The notes: generated by a model from the sequence alone, not told the origin. A DNA stretch of 64,000 bases from Elgaria multicarinata webbii (GCF_023053635.1 NC_086178.1:93294226-93358225), one strand, 5' to 3'; numbered from the stretch's first letter, positions 32,790 through 44,218 are shown. Numbers and translations are program-made.

Positions 32790-33435
32790 AGATGCAAGCA
32801 CCATCACTTATTTACATGACTAAAGAAGTCCAATTTGACTTTCTCTGCTCACTGTCCTGAACCGAAGGCATTTCCTTTCTCTTGGCTTCATCTTGCCTTC
32901 AGTTCTGGATTCAGGCTTGATCTCTTTTAAACCCCCACCTGCTGAATCGAGGTTTGATCTTGGCTGTTATATTCTTGGGTTTGATACTTGATTTATTGGA
33001 TTGTTAGGGGGCAAGCTTTCCTTTTTCTTTTTTTAATGTAGGCTGGCTTAAGTTCAGATTAAAAGGAAAGGCAGAATGTGCACTTTGTTTCTAGGTCTGC
33101 AAAGTTGGGGAACACAATCAAGGGCTGAACTCCGCTAGACCAGTCGTCGTTCGGTTGCTCAACATGCTTCTCAACTCTCCTCAGCTGAGCATGTGGAATG
33201 TCTCCATTGAAAAGGGTTGGGCATGGGTCAGCATCAGGTGATGTCTGTGGGGGTTGTCCCTTGATCCTATGGTTAATGAGCAAAGGTGGGGCATATCTGA
33301 ACAGGCTCTCCATATTTTCGCTTGAACCCTTCAGAAGCTATAGGTTGCTTGTAGGCTTGGGGACTTTCACAAATACGTTTTCACTCTGCATTGCATTCTA
33401 GTTTACAAGAAATGTTCATTTTGCACATGGTGCTA
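32790..33435. other. Intergenic stretch, nothing recognised
   Basis: No gene and no named repeat; short frames only. Confidence 0.4.
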
Positions 33436-33438
33436 GTC

Positions 33439-33560
33439 AGGGCCGTCCCTACCATGAGACAGAGTAGGTGGCTGCTTCAGGCAGCAGATGCTGGGGGAGC
33501 AACAGTAACAGCCCCTTTGGCCATTCCTCCTGAGCCCTCCTTACCAGTCTTTCAGCTCTG
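33439..33560 (+). repeat. 'CAGGGCCGTCCCTA' hAT-style repeat fragment
   Basis: Starts CAGGGCCGTCCCTACCATGA then GGCTGCTTCAGGCAGCAGAT. It is the reverse complement of the right end of the 10.2-10.5 kb repeat and resembles 62.11-62.29 kb. Confidence 0.55.
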
Positions 33561-33864
33561 CAGGAGGACACATCTATGGGTGCCATATGGCCTGCCTTCC
33601 CCCACCCCTCCACAAACCGGACTGAAGGCCGTTGTCCCATTCCTTGTGTCTAAAAAAAGCTTCAACTGCCAGTGCGGTCGGCTTCTGTAGGTGGAATGAT
33701 GGGGGGCAGCCAACCTGTCTTTCACTTTGGGCCGCAAAATGTCTTGGGCTGGCCGCAGTGTTAATCATTACACATGCAAAACAATGCATGCAGAACCACC
33801 CCCATGAAGCTGCCCCATATTTCTTCTGCTAGTTAGGTTCCAGTTGATCATCACATAGGGCAGC

Positions 33865-33997
33865 GGTGGGGGACATGTGGCTTTCCAGATGTTGTGGGAC
33901 TGCAACTCCCATCATCCATAAGCCACATAGCCAATAGGGAGGGATGGGAGTTGGAGTCTAACAACCTCTGAAGGGCCACATGTCTCCCATTCCTGAC
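33865..33997. mobile_element. hAT-like MITE with ACAT-GTGG ends
   Basis: CAGCGGTGGGGGACATGTGG and CCACATGTCTCCCATTCCTG are inverted ends. The centre GACTGCAACTCCCATCATCC / GGGATGGGAGTTGGAGTC is shared with the commonest MITE. Confidence 0.75.
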
Positions 33998-34001
33998 AGT
34001 G

Positions 34002-35030
34002 CTGGCTGCAGTTCTTTGAGGGCCCTTTGGGCAAGACACCCTCAACGGGGGCCCTCCTTTAGTGAGGCCACCTTCTCACCGCCATTGTCAGCAGATGCTT
34101 TTGCTCTTCCACATTGCTACCACTTGCTTGTTTGCCAGGCAGAGAGCCAGTGAGCAAGCTGACAGGGGCATCTACTGCTCCTCCTTCTCACCACCACTGT
34201 TATCTGGGCAAGGGCAAGAGGCAGGCAACCAAGCAGGTTGCAAGGGTGAAGACGAGGAGGACCAACCTCAGTGGCCTCTTGCTCGTGGGCCCCTGTTGGA
34301 GTGTGGGCCCACAGCAGGAGTCCAGCCATGCCTACCCTTGACGCTGGCCCTGATTCCTGAGTGAGGGATAGGAAAGGAGCGTCTGCCTCCAGCCAAGTCA
34401 TTGACTGCTGTGCCTGGGGTGGCTACCAGGAGGAGGGCCTTCTCTGTTTTGGCACCCCGGCTGTGGAATGAGCTCCCTAAGGAGATTCGCTTGGCACCTA
34501 CATTATATTCTTTTAGACGCCAGGTGAAGACCTTTTTATTTTCTCAGTATTTTAACAGTCTATAAATTAATTTTAACTTGGTGTTTTAAATTTGTATTTT
34601 AAATTTGTATTTTTGCATTGCTGCTGTTTTTATCTGGTTGAGCTCTTATATTGTATTTTATATTATGGTTTTATACTGCTGTTTTATACTTGAATTTTCT
34701 TAATTTTGTAAACCGCCCAGAGAGCTTCAGCTATGGGGTGGTATAGAAATGCAATAAATAAAATAATAAATAAAATAATTTATAATTTGTACTTGACATC
34801 CGCCACTAGGGTTTATTCTCCTCTCTGAGCACACTATCAGTTGGAGGAGAAAGCAGAGGAGATGGAAGACGCTTTCCCAGTGTGGGGAGGCTTGAATCGG
34901 ATGACTTTTAGGTTACTTCCACCACCACCACCCCTTCTGTCTTCTGATTCAGCCAAGATTTTATTAGAACCACCCTGTCATTCAAATTACTGCTGCCACA
35001 ATAAATATTGTTTGAGGAGAGGAGAGGCAA
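34002..35030 (+). repeat. ~1 kb dispersed repeat, copy 1, split by a LINE
   Basis: Matches 38,533-39,476 in the same orientation through CTACCACTTGCTTG..CCAGTGAGCAAG, CTCCTCCTTCTCACCACCA, CTCTGCCTCCAGCCA and ATTACTGCTGCCAC. This copy is interrupted at about 34,410-34,790 by an L2-type LINE. Family unknown. Confidence 0.8.
34410..34790 (+). mobile_element. L2-type LINE 3' end, nested
   Basis: Decayed frame reads RRAFSVLAPRLWNELPKEIR and RRQVKTFLF, the shared RT C-terminus, followed by AACCGCCCAGAGAGCTTCAG and AATAAA-rich tail. Inserted into the ~1 kb repeat. Confidence 0.85.
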
Positions 35031-35435
35031 TATCTGAAGTCATATAACGCAAGACGTCAGCGCCGAGATGAAAAATAGTGCTTTGTGAATTTGCAAGTCA
35101 AATGAGAGACTGTCTTGACTTGGACAAAGACTCGAAATTTGAAGGTGTGTCCTTTATTTCCCAGAATGGTGACTTGAAACGGCTCAGAACTCTCTGGCTA
35201 TGTACACACCACCGCTTCTGTGCTGTTATGCCCCTCTAGTACCCCATATCAGTCACACCACTGCAGTTCCCCAAAACTGATGCAAGGAAGCATCTACTTG
35301 CTTAAATCCTGATAAGAGCATACAAGCCCTACTTGCTCCAAAATGTGGACCAAGTGAGCTCGGTTTGGTAACTAAGCTGAAGCAATAGGGACTCCCACTT
35401 CACAGGCAAGCCTAACTGGGGTGCCAAATGAGCCT

Positions 35436-35449
35436 CAACATTTATTCAT

Positions 35450-35484
<35 letters not shown>

Positions 35485-35615
35485 TTGCATTTCTATACCG
35501 CCCCATAGCCGAAGCTCTCTGGGCGGTTTACAAAAGTTAAAAGCAGTAAACATTAAAAACAAATATACAAAATTTAAAAACATAAAAAGCATAAAAACAA
35601 CTGTATCCTTGTAAA
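35436..35615 (-). mobile_element. L2-type LINE 3' tail
   Basis: (TTTA)n, then CTATACCGCCCCATAGCCGA and AGCTCTCTGGGCGGTTTACA on the minus strand. Confidence 0.85.
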
Positions 35616-35631
35616 AACAGCTACAGTTCCA

Positions 35632-36225
35632 GTGTGGTGTAGTGGCTGAAGTGTTGGACTGAGAGCTCTTTCAGGTGGTGGTGGTGGTGGTGGGTCTCAT
35701 TTCCTTCCCGTCGCTCTTGCCTCCTGCTTCTCCTCCACAAAAGGGACAAGAAGAAACACACGGCGGAGAAAGGGGAAGAAAGACAAGACCACGTGGCCCA
35801 TTCAGTGTAATGGGACAGCACCATCTTATCGCAAAACTTCTCCTGCACACTGTAGGAAACAACGATAAATGCCACCATAGCTCAGAGGAGTTGTGTTTTT
35901 TGAGGATTATTTTACAATGAAAGAATGGCGGAAGGAGCAGGAGGAACACGCCGTCGTCAAAATGACCCGCAAAAATCCGTGAGTGGCCACTCACTAATGT
36001 GCAATAAAACACTCATCTGAAGAAGGTCAGAGACTCAGGAGATCCAGGTTCAAGTCTCCACTCACCTATGAAACTCACTGGGTGACTCTGGGTCAGTCAC
36101 TGACTCTCAACCTAACCTATCTCACAGGGTTCTTGTGAGGATAAGATCAAGAGGAAAAGAAGGACCATGTAAGTGTAAAAAAAGAAAGAAAGATGGGATA
36201 TAAATGTAATAATAAATAAACATAC
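35632..36225 (+). repeat. CORE-SINE split by a MITE
   Basis: Head CAGTGTGGTGTAGTGGCTGA and AGTGTTGGACTGAGAG ends at about 35,670. The body resumes at about 36,010 with ACTCAGGAGATCCAGGTTCA (box B), TGGGTCAGTCACTGACTCTC, GAGGATAAGATC and GATATAAATGTAATAATAAA. The intervening 35,670-36,010 is a MITE. Confidence 0.85.
35670..36012. mobile_element. MITE, TCATCAGA family, copy 2, inside a CORE-SINE
   Basis: Left CTCTTTCAGGTGG and right CACTCATCTGAAGAAG are imperfect inverted ends. Interior GTGCAATAAAACACTCATCT and CGCAAAAATCCGTGAGTGGC match 41.43-41.77 kb. It contains a (GGT)n run at the left end. Confidence 0.75.
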
Positions 36226-36705
36226 AATAAATTCACCTCATAGCAATTCAGCTGGAATACATTGTAAAATGCCACTTCATGCATTTAAATATTAAAAATA
36301 ATAATTTGTGACACATGGTAGAGCAGCCAGCAACAAGTGCAAACTATCTGAGCAGTGAGAACTCAAGGTTACAGCATCAGCACATGGTTTGAATTATTTG
36401 AGATCTAAGCTGATGTGATAAAGGTGCTGCAACAGCTACTAAAATCATTTCTACATGGCCAGTGTTGCACCCTGCCAGGATCCATTGTAACTGGAATGAG
36501 GATGCTCCGTGTAATCACACCAAACCATAATGGTTCATAAAACTGTTGGTAGAGACAGAGAGCCCCATCCATGTGGAGTCGATTATGGTGGCTCCCACAC
36601 CACTAATTTCAAGTTCGGTAGGGCCATCAATTCAGTTTATGCATTATAGACTTCAGGCTGCACATGGCAATTTTATTTTTTAAATCATCCCCCCATCAAT
36701 GCCCC

Positions 36706-36712
<7 letters not shown>

Positions 36713-36782
<70 letters not shown>
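36713..36782. repeat. Compound (CT)n(CA)n microsatellite
   Basis: A CT run to 36,742 passes directly into a CA run to 36,782. Confidence 0.97.
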
Positions 36783-36787
<5 letters not shown>

Positions 36788-37059
36788 ATCCCTGCACCAA
36801 GAAAACCAGCATGTCATACAGGAGGGTAGGCTAAACTTTTTGTCCCTAATATGCTACTGCTCTACATGCAGTGATCTTTTTTTTTTCATGGGTTGGGAGA
36901 AGCATTCAAACACAGAATCCCACACCTGCAGCTTGAAATGGTACATGGGCTACAAAAAGCTTTCGTACTTGATTCTGCTGAATAAACTCAGGGCTGAACT
37001 AAGGACAATGTCAAAGTTCTATGATCAGATCTCCTGTTTCTTCAATAGAACCTAATTGG

Positions 37060-37150
37060 GGGGGATTCAAATTCAGATCAGGGCCCTGGGACTCAGGATG
37101 ATGGAAATTGCAGTCCCACACATCTGGAGGGCACCAGGTTGGGGAAGGTT
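37060..37150. mobile_element. Palindromic 'CTGGTGCC' MITE, right half
   Basis: GATGATGGAAATTGCAGTCC, CACACATCTGGAGGGCACCA and GGTTGGGGAAGG; the left arm is decayed. Confidence 0.6.
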
Positions 37151-37494
37151 GTATCAGTTCTCCCAATTCCCCCATCTTCCAAGAGGATCCCATTCAGTAA
37201 AGTCCTGTGAGGATGTCCCAGACTACTTCCTGGCTTTGCTTCCAGTAGTGCTAACATTCATAAGTCCCTGGGGAAGAAAATAGTGGGTTCTTCTTCCTCT
37301 TATAATGTTAACATGAATAAAACAGTGAAAGAGGGCATTGTAGCTCTTTTAGAAGGAACCCCTACTCTTTGATTCTTCCTCTTCTTTTTTCTTTTCTTTT
37401 TGGAAAAGTGCAGGACTTAGAAGGTTATGGAGAGGAAGAATGCCGGCAACACACAACTCCACTGCTTAATGAACTAAGCTGATTTCCCTTTCCT

Positions 37495-37910
37495 TTCCAA
37501 ACACAAGTGTTGCTGTTTACCTTCAAAGCCCTACATGGTTTTAGACCTACCTATCTGAAGGAACATCCATTCCCACATTAGTCTACCCATGTCCTGAGAT
37601 GAAGTGAGGCTCTCCTATGGGCGGCCCCACCCTCTGAATGGAGGGGGTGGTAACTAGATAGAGGGCTTTTTTGGTAGTGGCTCCCAGTTTGTATAATTCC
37701 CCCCCTTCCCCGAGAGTACCGGGAAACCATACCAAGCTTTTTCAGTTCCGAGTTTTAACCATTCTAATCTTGTGTTTTAAATTGCTAGCCTGTTATTGCT
37801 TGTTCTATGTTTTGATCTTGTACTGTTTATCATATGGTCTTATTGTGTTGTGAATTGCCCTGGAAAATATTGTTTGAGGCATAGTGTACAAAGGTCTAAA
37901 ACAAATAGGC
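37495..37910 (+). mobile_element. LINE 3' fragment (CR1/L2-type), decayed
   Basis: Reads as broken pieces of the RT C-terminus: TFKALHGFRPTYL, then RAFLVVAPSLYNSPPS, then a T-rich 3'UTR. The tail GAATTGCCCTGGAAAATATT differs from the main family, so it is an older or separate lineage. Confidence 0.7.
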
Positions 37911-38714
37911 AAATACGTTTAAACAGAGGCCACTATTTGTATGTATGTACATAGCCAAAGAGAGGTGTTGCAACCCCAGTGTGCATGGCTGAATAATTTG
38001 GGATGTTCATGGAAGACATGGGATTATCATTTTACATCTTCCAAATGATGGATTTCAGTAAACATCTGAAAAATATATTCATTATAAGCACTAGTAATGA
38101 AGTGACATTTGCCTGATTTCTAATTTCGAGAGGAACCTGACTTTGCATTGTGCTGATTTGGTCAGCTTCAAAGATGCAGAAATTCAGCTCATTTGTACTA
38201 CAGGTGTTACAAAAACAAAGAGTTAGAAGGAACTCAGCAATCACCTTATTCTAGTCGAGCATCATCAACCACCAGCCCACCAGAGATCAACACACACAAG
38301 CCAGATTACAGCACGCCCCAAGCAGAGAGCAGGTGCCTGCCCCACCGATAAGATGCCTGCATAGCATATCACACTTGGGGGCTCAAGCAAGCGATCCTAT
38401 GCAACAGAAATAAAGAAATACTAATGCTGTAGCCCAGCAGTTAAGAGGACTATATGAGAACATTTGGGCCATGAGTTTCCTAGCCTTGCTGGTAGTATGC
38501 AAGGCTAGGAAAGACTCTTATCTGAGATGCTAAGCGCTGCCAGCTCCAGGTTTCAAAGGACCCTTAGGCATGGTACCCTCCATGACCCCCCCATCCCTCC
38601 ATAAATCTACCTTCTCACACACACCCCAATGCCACCAGCTGTTATTGCTCCTCATCCTCTTTGTCATCATTGCCACCACTTGCTTGCTTGATAGGCAGAC
38701 ATCCAGTGAGCAAG

Positions 38715-38915
38715 TATGTGGGAGAGGAGCCATGGCTCAGTGGAAGAGCACATGGTTTGTATCCAAAATGTCCCAGGTTCAATCCCCAACATCTCCAGGT
38801 AGGTCTCGGAAAGGATCCTGCCTAAAACCCGGAAGAACAGCTGCCAGTCAGACAATACTGGGCTAGATTGACCAATGCTCCGATTCAATACAAGGCAGAT
38901 TCCTATGTTCCTAAG
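38715..38915 (+). repeat. tRNA-derived SINE, best copy
   Basis: Box A TGGCTCAGTGGAAGAGCA, box B GGTTCAATCC (38,776-38,785), body GTAGGTCTCGGAAAGGATCC and GACAATACTGGGCTAG, 3' end TCCTATGTTCCTAAG. AAGTA is duplicated at both ends. It is not a working tRNA gene because it lacks a foldable acceptor/anticodon arm layout and sits in a repeat body. Confidence 0.85.
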
Positions 38916-39200
38916 TAAGCAGCTGCATCTATGGCTCCTCCTTCTCACCACCAATGTTGTCTGTGCCTGTGTGAGAGGCAGGCAAACAAGCAGATTGAAA
39001 TGGCGAAGAGGGGGAGCAACTCCAGAGGGGGTGTCTTGTCAGTGGCCCCCAGTTGGGGTGTGGGCCTTCAGCAGGTGCCCAATCCTTGATACTGGTGCTG
39101 ATTCCTGAGAGAGGGCTCGGGAAGGAACCTCTGCCTCCAGCCATAACATTGGCTGCTGGACCGTTTTCTAATTTGTACATCAGCCATTAGAGTTTATTCT

Positions 39201-39201
<1 letters not shown>

Positions 39202-39269
<68 letters not shown>
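39202..39269. repeat. (CT)34 microsatellite
   Basis: 68-base CT run. The orthologous spot in the 34-35 kb copy has only CTCCTCTCTGAG. Confidence 0.97.
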
Positions 39270-39272
<3 letters not shown>

Positions 39273-39473
39273 CAATTGAATAGCAGCTCTTCTGCTGGGG
39301 TAGGGAAAGCGGGGGAGGGGGGAGTGTAGGACATTTTTCCAGGGTGGGAAGCTTGAATTGGATGACCTTTAGGTTATTTCTACTCCCTTCTGTCTTCAGA
39401 ATCTGCAAGGATATTATCTGAACCACCTTGCCATTCAGATTACTGCTGCCACCTCTATTAATTGTGTGGGGAG

Positions 39474-39787
39474 AGGATCAGACCAAAGGTCCATCTAGTC
39501 CAGCACTCTGTTCACACAGTGGCCAACCAGCTGCCCATGAGAAGCCCACAAGCAAGACCTGGGCCGGATCTACACTACTGCTTTAAAGCGCTTTATAACA
39601 GTTATAAAGCGCTTTAACTGCTTTAAAGCGCTATAAAACTGTTATAAAGTGCTTTAAAGCAATCGTGTAGATCCAGCCATGGTGAAACAGCACCGTCCCA
39701 CCCATGTTCCCCAGCAACTGGTGCAGACAGGCTTACTGCCTCAGATACGGGAGGCAGCACATAGTCATCAGGGCTAGTAGCCATTGG
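39474..39787 (+). repeat. Dispersed unclassified repeat split by a MITE
   Basis: GACCAAAGGTCCATCTAGTC, CAGTGGCCAACCAGCTGCCC, then after the MITE CCCATGTTCCCCAGCAACTG and CATCAGGGCTAGTAGCCATT. The same repeat occurs decayed at 22.49-22.83 kb. Confidence 0.7.
39561..39678. mobile_element. Palindromic 'GATCTACACTACTGC' MITE, copy 2
   Basis: CCGGATCTACACTACTGCTT mirrored by AAGCAATCGTGTAGATCCAG, with internal CTTTATAACAGTTATAAAGC palindromes. Inserted into the 39.47-39.79 kb repeat. Confidence 0.85.
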
Positions 39788-39872
39788 CCCTGTTCAGACA
39801 ACACAGTAAACCATGCTGCTTAACACAAAATGGTTAAGCAGCATGATTTAGCGTGTTGTCTGAACGGGGCCG
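39788..39872. mobile_element. Minimal palindromic MITE (GGCCCTGTTCAGACAACAC)
   Basis: CATTGGCCCTGTTCAGACAA mirrored by TTGTCTGAACGGGGCCGATG; the centre is TGGTTAAGCAGCATG and its inverse. Only ~85 bp, essentially two arms. Confidence 0.85.
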
Positions 39873-39965
39873 ATGTGGTGTGTGCCAAACCATGCCTACC
39901 CCTCCCATTGGCCCTGATGCTAAGAACTGCTGCTAGCAGTACGGATAGTACAGGGTGAGTTGGAT

Positions 39966-39967
39966 GA

Positions 39968-40013
<46 letters not shown>

Positions 40014-40135
40014 TACATTTATATACCGCCATATAGCCGAAGCTCTCTGGGCAGTTTACAAAGATTAAACCATTGAACATTAAAAACCGATATACAAATT
40101 TTAAAACCATAAAAAGCATTTTTAAAAAAGATTAC
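39966..40135 (-). mobile_element. L2-type LINE 3' tail
   Basis: (TTA)n at 39,968-40,012 then ATACCGCCATATAGCCGAAG and CTCTCTGGGCAGTTTACAAA. Confidence 0.8.
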
Positions 40136-40139
40136 ACAC

Positions 40140-40660
40140 CAGGACAGACAATATCTATTTAAAATATGCCTTATATTACCATATTCTTATATAAGATGTC
40201 TTCTAGCTACGGGTAATCTCCAAGGTAGTATGAAGGCTCTCTTTCGTTGCAAAACTACAAGTTTTACTAGTTATATCAATTAATTACTATGTGCTTTGTT
40301 TAGGATATGAATTAAGTAATTTTAGGGCAGATTTCCATTGAGTGGAGCAAGAGAGCTTCCACTCATGGAATGGACATAATGGAGGTAACAGGGGTCATTA
40401 GTTAACATACCTTAACAGATGTTTGGAAGAAACTAAATCCAAGCCACAAAAGCCATACGTATTATTTCCTGAGGCATAATACCTATTCAAGAATTGATTT
40501 CATATTAATATCTCATGGTAGATGGTTAAGGATTCTAGAGGTTCAGATAGGAAGCATCATAATGTCTTATCCTCCCCCAGTAAAGTTAATAAGTACCCTA
40601 CAAAAAAGACAACACTGAACATTTGCCAGGCCTCTTAACTCAAGCCTTAACCAAGTACTA
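40140..40660. other. Intergenic AT-rich stretch, nothing recognised
   Basis: No gene, no named repeat. Confidence 0.4.
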
Positions 40661-40662
40661 GT

Positions 40663-40782
40663 AATGTTTATTTATTTATTTATTTCATTATATCCCGCCT
40701 TTTTTTCCTCCTTAAGGACGTCGTATATTTCTCCTCCTCTCCATTTTATCCTCACAACAACCATTTTAAAAAGTATAATTTA

Positions 40783-40818
<36 letters not shown>
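40663..40818 (-). repeat. CORE-SINE 3' fragment plus (AG)n
   Basis: Minus-strand TTGTTGTGAGGATAAAATGG and GGCGGGATATAATG with (AAAT)n tail, adjoining an AG run at 40,789-40,818. Confidence 0.75.
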
Positions 40819-40820
<2 letters not shown>

Positions 40821-41290
40821 ATTTAGGGTGCAATCCTATGCATATTTAGACAAAAAAGGAAATCTAATATCTCCCAGCATTGCTGGGAATTGTAGGACTT
40901 TTGTCTGTCTAAACAAGCGTAGGATTGTGCCTTAAAACTTGAAAAACACTTTTAGATGTATTTTTTAAAATGCTTCTATACTTCTACTTCAAAAACTATT
41001 TTTTTAAAATTGGGGAGAATCTGAAAGTATAATGTGCTACTAACAATTGTAAAGGAGGCTTTTATCCATTAAAGATGAAATTCCAAACACACTGACAAGG
41101 GCATAAGCCTCATATCGAACACAGTGAGGCTTGTTTCGAGGTAAATATGTATACTGTCCATTGGTTTGGGCTGCACATCGATTGTCTGCAAATTATTCTC
41201 TGTCATAATGCTGTAAGTCAATGGAAGTACTATAATTGTCTAAGTGTCTTGAAGACTACAAGTACAATGCCTGTTCGTCATCACCTAAGC

Positions 41291-41957
41291 CAGGGGTGGG
41301 GAACTTCAGGCCAAATGCATCCCTCTGGGATTCCCCAGGTGGTCACACACCCTTTCTCCGGCCCCACCCCCTTCCTCCAACCACTCATTGTTTGGGGGGT
41401 TTCCCAATTTTTCTGCAGGTTCTTCCCCATTCTAAGAGCTCTGCCAGACAAGGGGGAATCATGGTTCCCTACCATTGCTTCTCTGCCCCCGCTTTTGTTA
41501 CTCAATACTTCCTCTTTCTTACGGAGAAGAAAGAAGAAGTAAACAACCTCCATGTGGCCCGTTCAGTGGGCTGTTTTTATCGCGCTGCTTCTCCTACACA
41601 CAGCAGGAGATAGTGGCAAGTTCTGTCTCAAAAAATAAAATGGACTTTTTTGTCACGGGAAGAAGAGTAGAAGCACAGGAGGCAGACAACGTTGTAAACA
41701 GAACCCATGAAAATCCGTGAATACCTAGTAAATAGTGTGCAATAAAACACTCATCTGATCACACTCAAAAAGGCTGAGATGCCTCTCCTAAGGCTTTGTT
41801 ACTGGCAATAACAAGATATGCCGAGATTTTTTGTATTTTTGGGCCCAAGTGTTTTGCCATTCAGCCCCTCCCACCACTGGAATGTGCCCCTCCCCAGACC
41901 TCCTCTGAAATTGAAATTCAACCCTCAGGCTGAAAGAGGTTCCCCATCCTTGCCCTA
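41291..41957. mobile_element. hAT-like element carrying a nested MITE
   Basis: Ends CAGGGGTGGGGAACTTCAGG and AGAGGTTCCCCATCCTTG are inverted repeats; CCTAA flanks both sides. The interior is interrupted by the TCATCAGA-type MITE at 41,431-41,770. No transposase frame. Confidence 0.75.
41431..41770. mobile_element. MITE, TCATCAGA family, copy 3, nested
   Basis: CTACCATTGCTTCTCTGC, CACACAGCAGGAGATAG and GTGCAATAAAACACTCATCT match copies 1 and 2. Confidence 0.75.
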
Positions 41958-42991
41958 AATAGAAAAGACAGATTACTCTTTACCCACACTTGCTGATGGT
42001 TCTGGATTCCAGTTCAGGAGGACCTCTTTCTTTCTACAACAGTGATCTAAATCAGGACCGCTGTTTCCCTGCCGCTAATGAACAGCGACCCATTTCCTGC
42101 CACCCAGCTGATGACTTATCAGCTCAGTGACAGGAATAGTGGATGGAGCCACACACAGAACAGCAAAGGACCACAGGTGGCCAGTGGGTTGCCTGTATGT
42201 GCTATAGAAGCACCCCTTATAGGAACTTCTGCAGGAAAGATGTGTAGTTCCTCCTGTCCAGAGAGACCCTATCAATGAAGTAAGCTTAGGCAGGAGATGA
42301 GTGGTGGTGATCAACCCATTCATACAGACACAATAATTAATCAAAAGGGAAATGGGACCATTTGTTTCCTTTGTAACAAATGCAGAGAGTCAAGATATGC
42401 AAAGATCCCACTTTTGTCTTGATTGCCACAAAGTAAAACAATGAGGTTTGTCTTTGAAAGGCTGGTTTAAAATATGTCTTTTCCCTACCCAACTCTTTAA
42501 AAAAAAAAAAAATACACCCAGTTTGTACACACAAACACACACACACACACACACCCCACATTAGAATGATCTATGGTGTGTGTGTTTTTAAAGAGGGAAA
42601 TAATTAATTACTCAGCTAACTTGAAAACACTTTGGAATAATCAGTCACTAATTCCATGAATAGGAAAAGCAGCAAAGGACTGTTATAAAAACCCAGCCAG
42701 TTGCGTTCTGGCACAGTAAATCTTCTGCCCTTTTTCACAGCGCCCTTTGTGTGTACAGTCCAAAGAAAGCGCAAGAGAAAACAGTCCTGTCTACATAGAG
42801 AAAGGTCTCTGGGGGTCTTCCTGGGCAACATACACACATGCCTGGGGGGTTAGCTAGCAACAGACAATTTCCAAATCCACCCCACCATGCAAGCTGGGTT
42901 TTCTGACCAGGCCCTTTGACTACTAGGGATAGAGCCTCTGTCCTCCAGCCATTAGAAACCACTCTGTAAATATTTTGTCAGGCTGAGCTGC

Positions 42992-43110
42992 TAGGGTGGC
43001 CACGTATGAGTCATCAAGAACCAGGATTCCAATGGCATCACCAAAACAGGCCAAAAGAGGACACTGATTTGCATAAAATTGCATGTGCTGATATACACAA
43101 TTTAAATTTA

Positions 43111-43159
<49 letters not shown>

Positions 43160-43356
43160 TCCATCTCATAGTGTGGAAGATTGCAGCCAGGTGATCTGTG
43201 TGCCTTGCTCAGTCTGCTGGCCAGGTGGTGTTGATGGACATCTTCAAAGTCCATCTCTTCCTTCTGAAGGTTCTTTATCTTTTAACTGGACTTGGGCTGG
43301 GCAGCCCTTCAAGTAGAGGGCTGACCTCAGTAAAAGAGGATGCACGGCCACCCTAT
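42992..43356. mobile_element. hAT-like MITE, TAGGGTGGCC variant
   Basis: CTAGGGTGGCCACGTATG and GCACGGCCACCCTATG are inverted ends. A (TTA)n run at 43,112-43,156 lies inside. Same family as 1.84, 50.19 and 58.64 kb. Confidence 0.65.
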
Positions 43357-43757
43357 GCTAGTTCCTACTTCCAAACTGTCATGTTGCAAAGGTAGGTAGA
43401 TCTATGTCTGCTGTGGGTTGTTCTTTTCCACTGGCCACTTTTATACATAAAGGCGAAGTACCAAGGTATGTTATACTATTCACTGTTCTTGTTGTTAAAT
43501 AAAAAGTGTGCTTCAACTGACCACTTTTATCCTGAAGGAAAAAGAGTTATGGAATCCTGATCTGGGATGTGCTCCTTCTCCGGATTGAGGGGTCCAGGGG
43601 ATGGATGTTTCCTGCTGAAAATTATGTGAAAGCAATTATAAGGGGAGCTTCTGTTGTTTTTTGTGAGGGGGGATGTTCAATACACCAGGAAGTGGTCCAA
43701 AGGTTAGATTTGCTATGCAATCTAACCTCCTCACAGATGGTCAGGTTCTGAAATAAT

Positions 43758-44205
43758 AACTTAGGCCTTAGCTAGACCAGGCTATATCCCGGTGCGAACC
43801 CCGGGATCGTCCCTGTGCATCCAGATGATGCACAGGGGATCCCAGGATCAGGGAGGGATCATCCCTCCCTTGCCCCGGGTTTACCCGGCTCTGTGCTATT
43901 ACACACACATAGCCGGGAGACGTGCACTGGGCACAGCGCTCCTCAGGAGCACTGCGCCCATTGAGGGTAGAGTGGGGGGAGCAGGGAAAGAAGTTAAAAT
44001 TTAAAAAAAACTTACCTTTGCGCACGACCATTCGTGCGCTCCGTCTCCTTTAAAAAAAATTAAATTGGTGGGCGCGACGCCTCTCTTCCGGAGGTCGTCG
44101 CGCCTTACGTGTAAACGGGGGTGAGATCTCACATTAATCACAACGCGAGGTCTTCCCTCCTCTTCCCCGGAACATAAGGTAGGTCTAGGTAAAGCCTTAG
44201 TTATG
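43758..44205. mobile_element. GC-rich MITE with TTAGGCCTTAGCTAGACC ends
   Basis: Left TTAGGCCTTAGCTAGACC mirrors right GGTCTAGGTAAAGCCTTA, with AACT/AGTT just outside. The interior is unusually CpG-rich and holds several hairpins, e.g. CCCTGTGCATC..GATGCACAGGG. A TTA/TAA target would suit PIF/Harbinger, but this is unproven. Confidence 0.7.
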
Positions 44206-44218
44206 GATAGAGTAGACT

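Larger units (their letters stand above)
38533..39476 (+). repeat. ~1 kb dispersed repeat, copy 2, split by a SINE
   Basis: Direct-orientation match to 34,002-35,030. It lacks that copy's LINE but carries its own insertions: a tRNA-SINE at 38,715-38,915 and a CT expansion at 39,202-39,269. Confidence 0.8.

Noticed and set aside
38733-38785. Possible tRNA gene from box A and box B
   Set aside because: The boxes belong to a SINE head with a long SINE body and target duplication.
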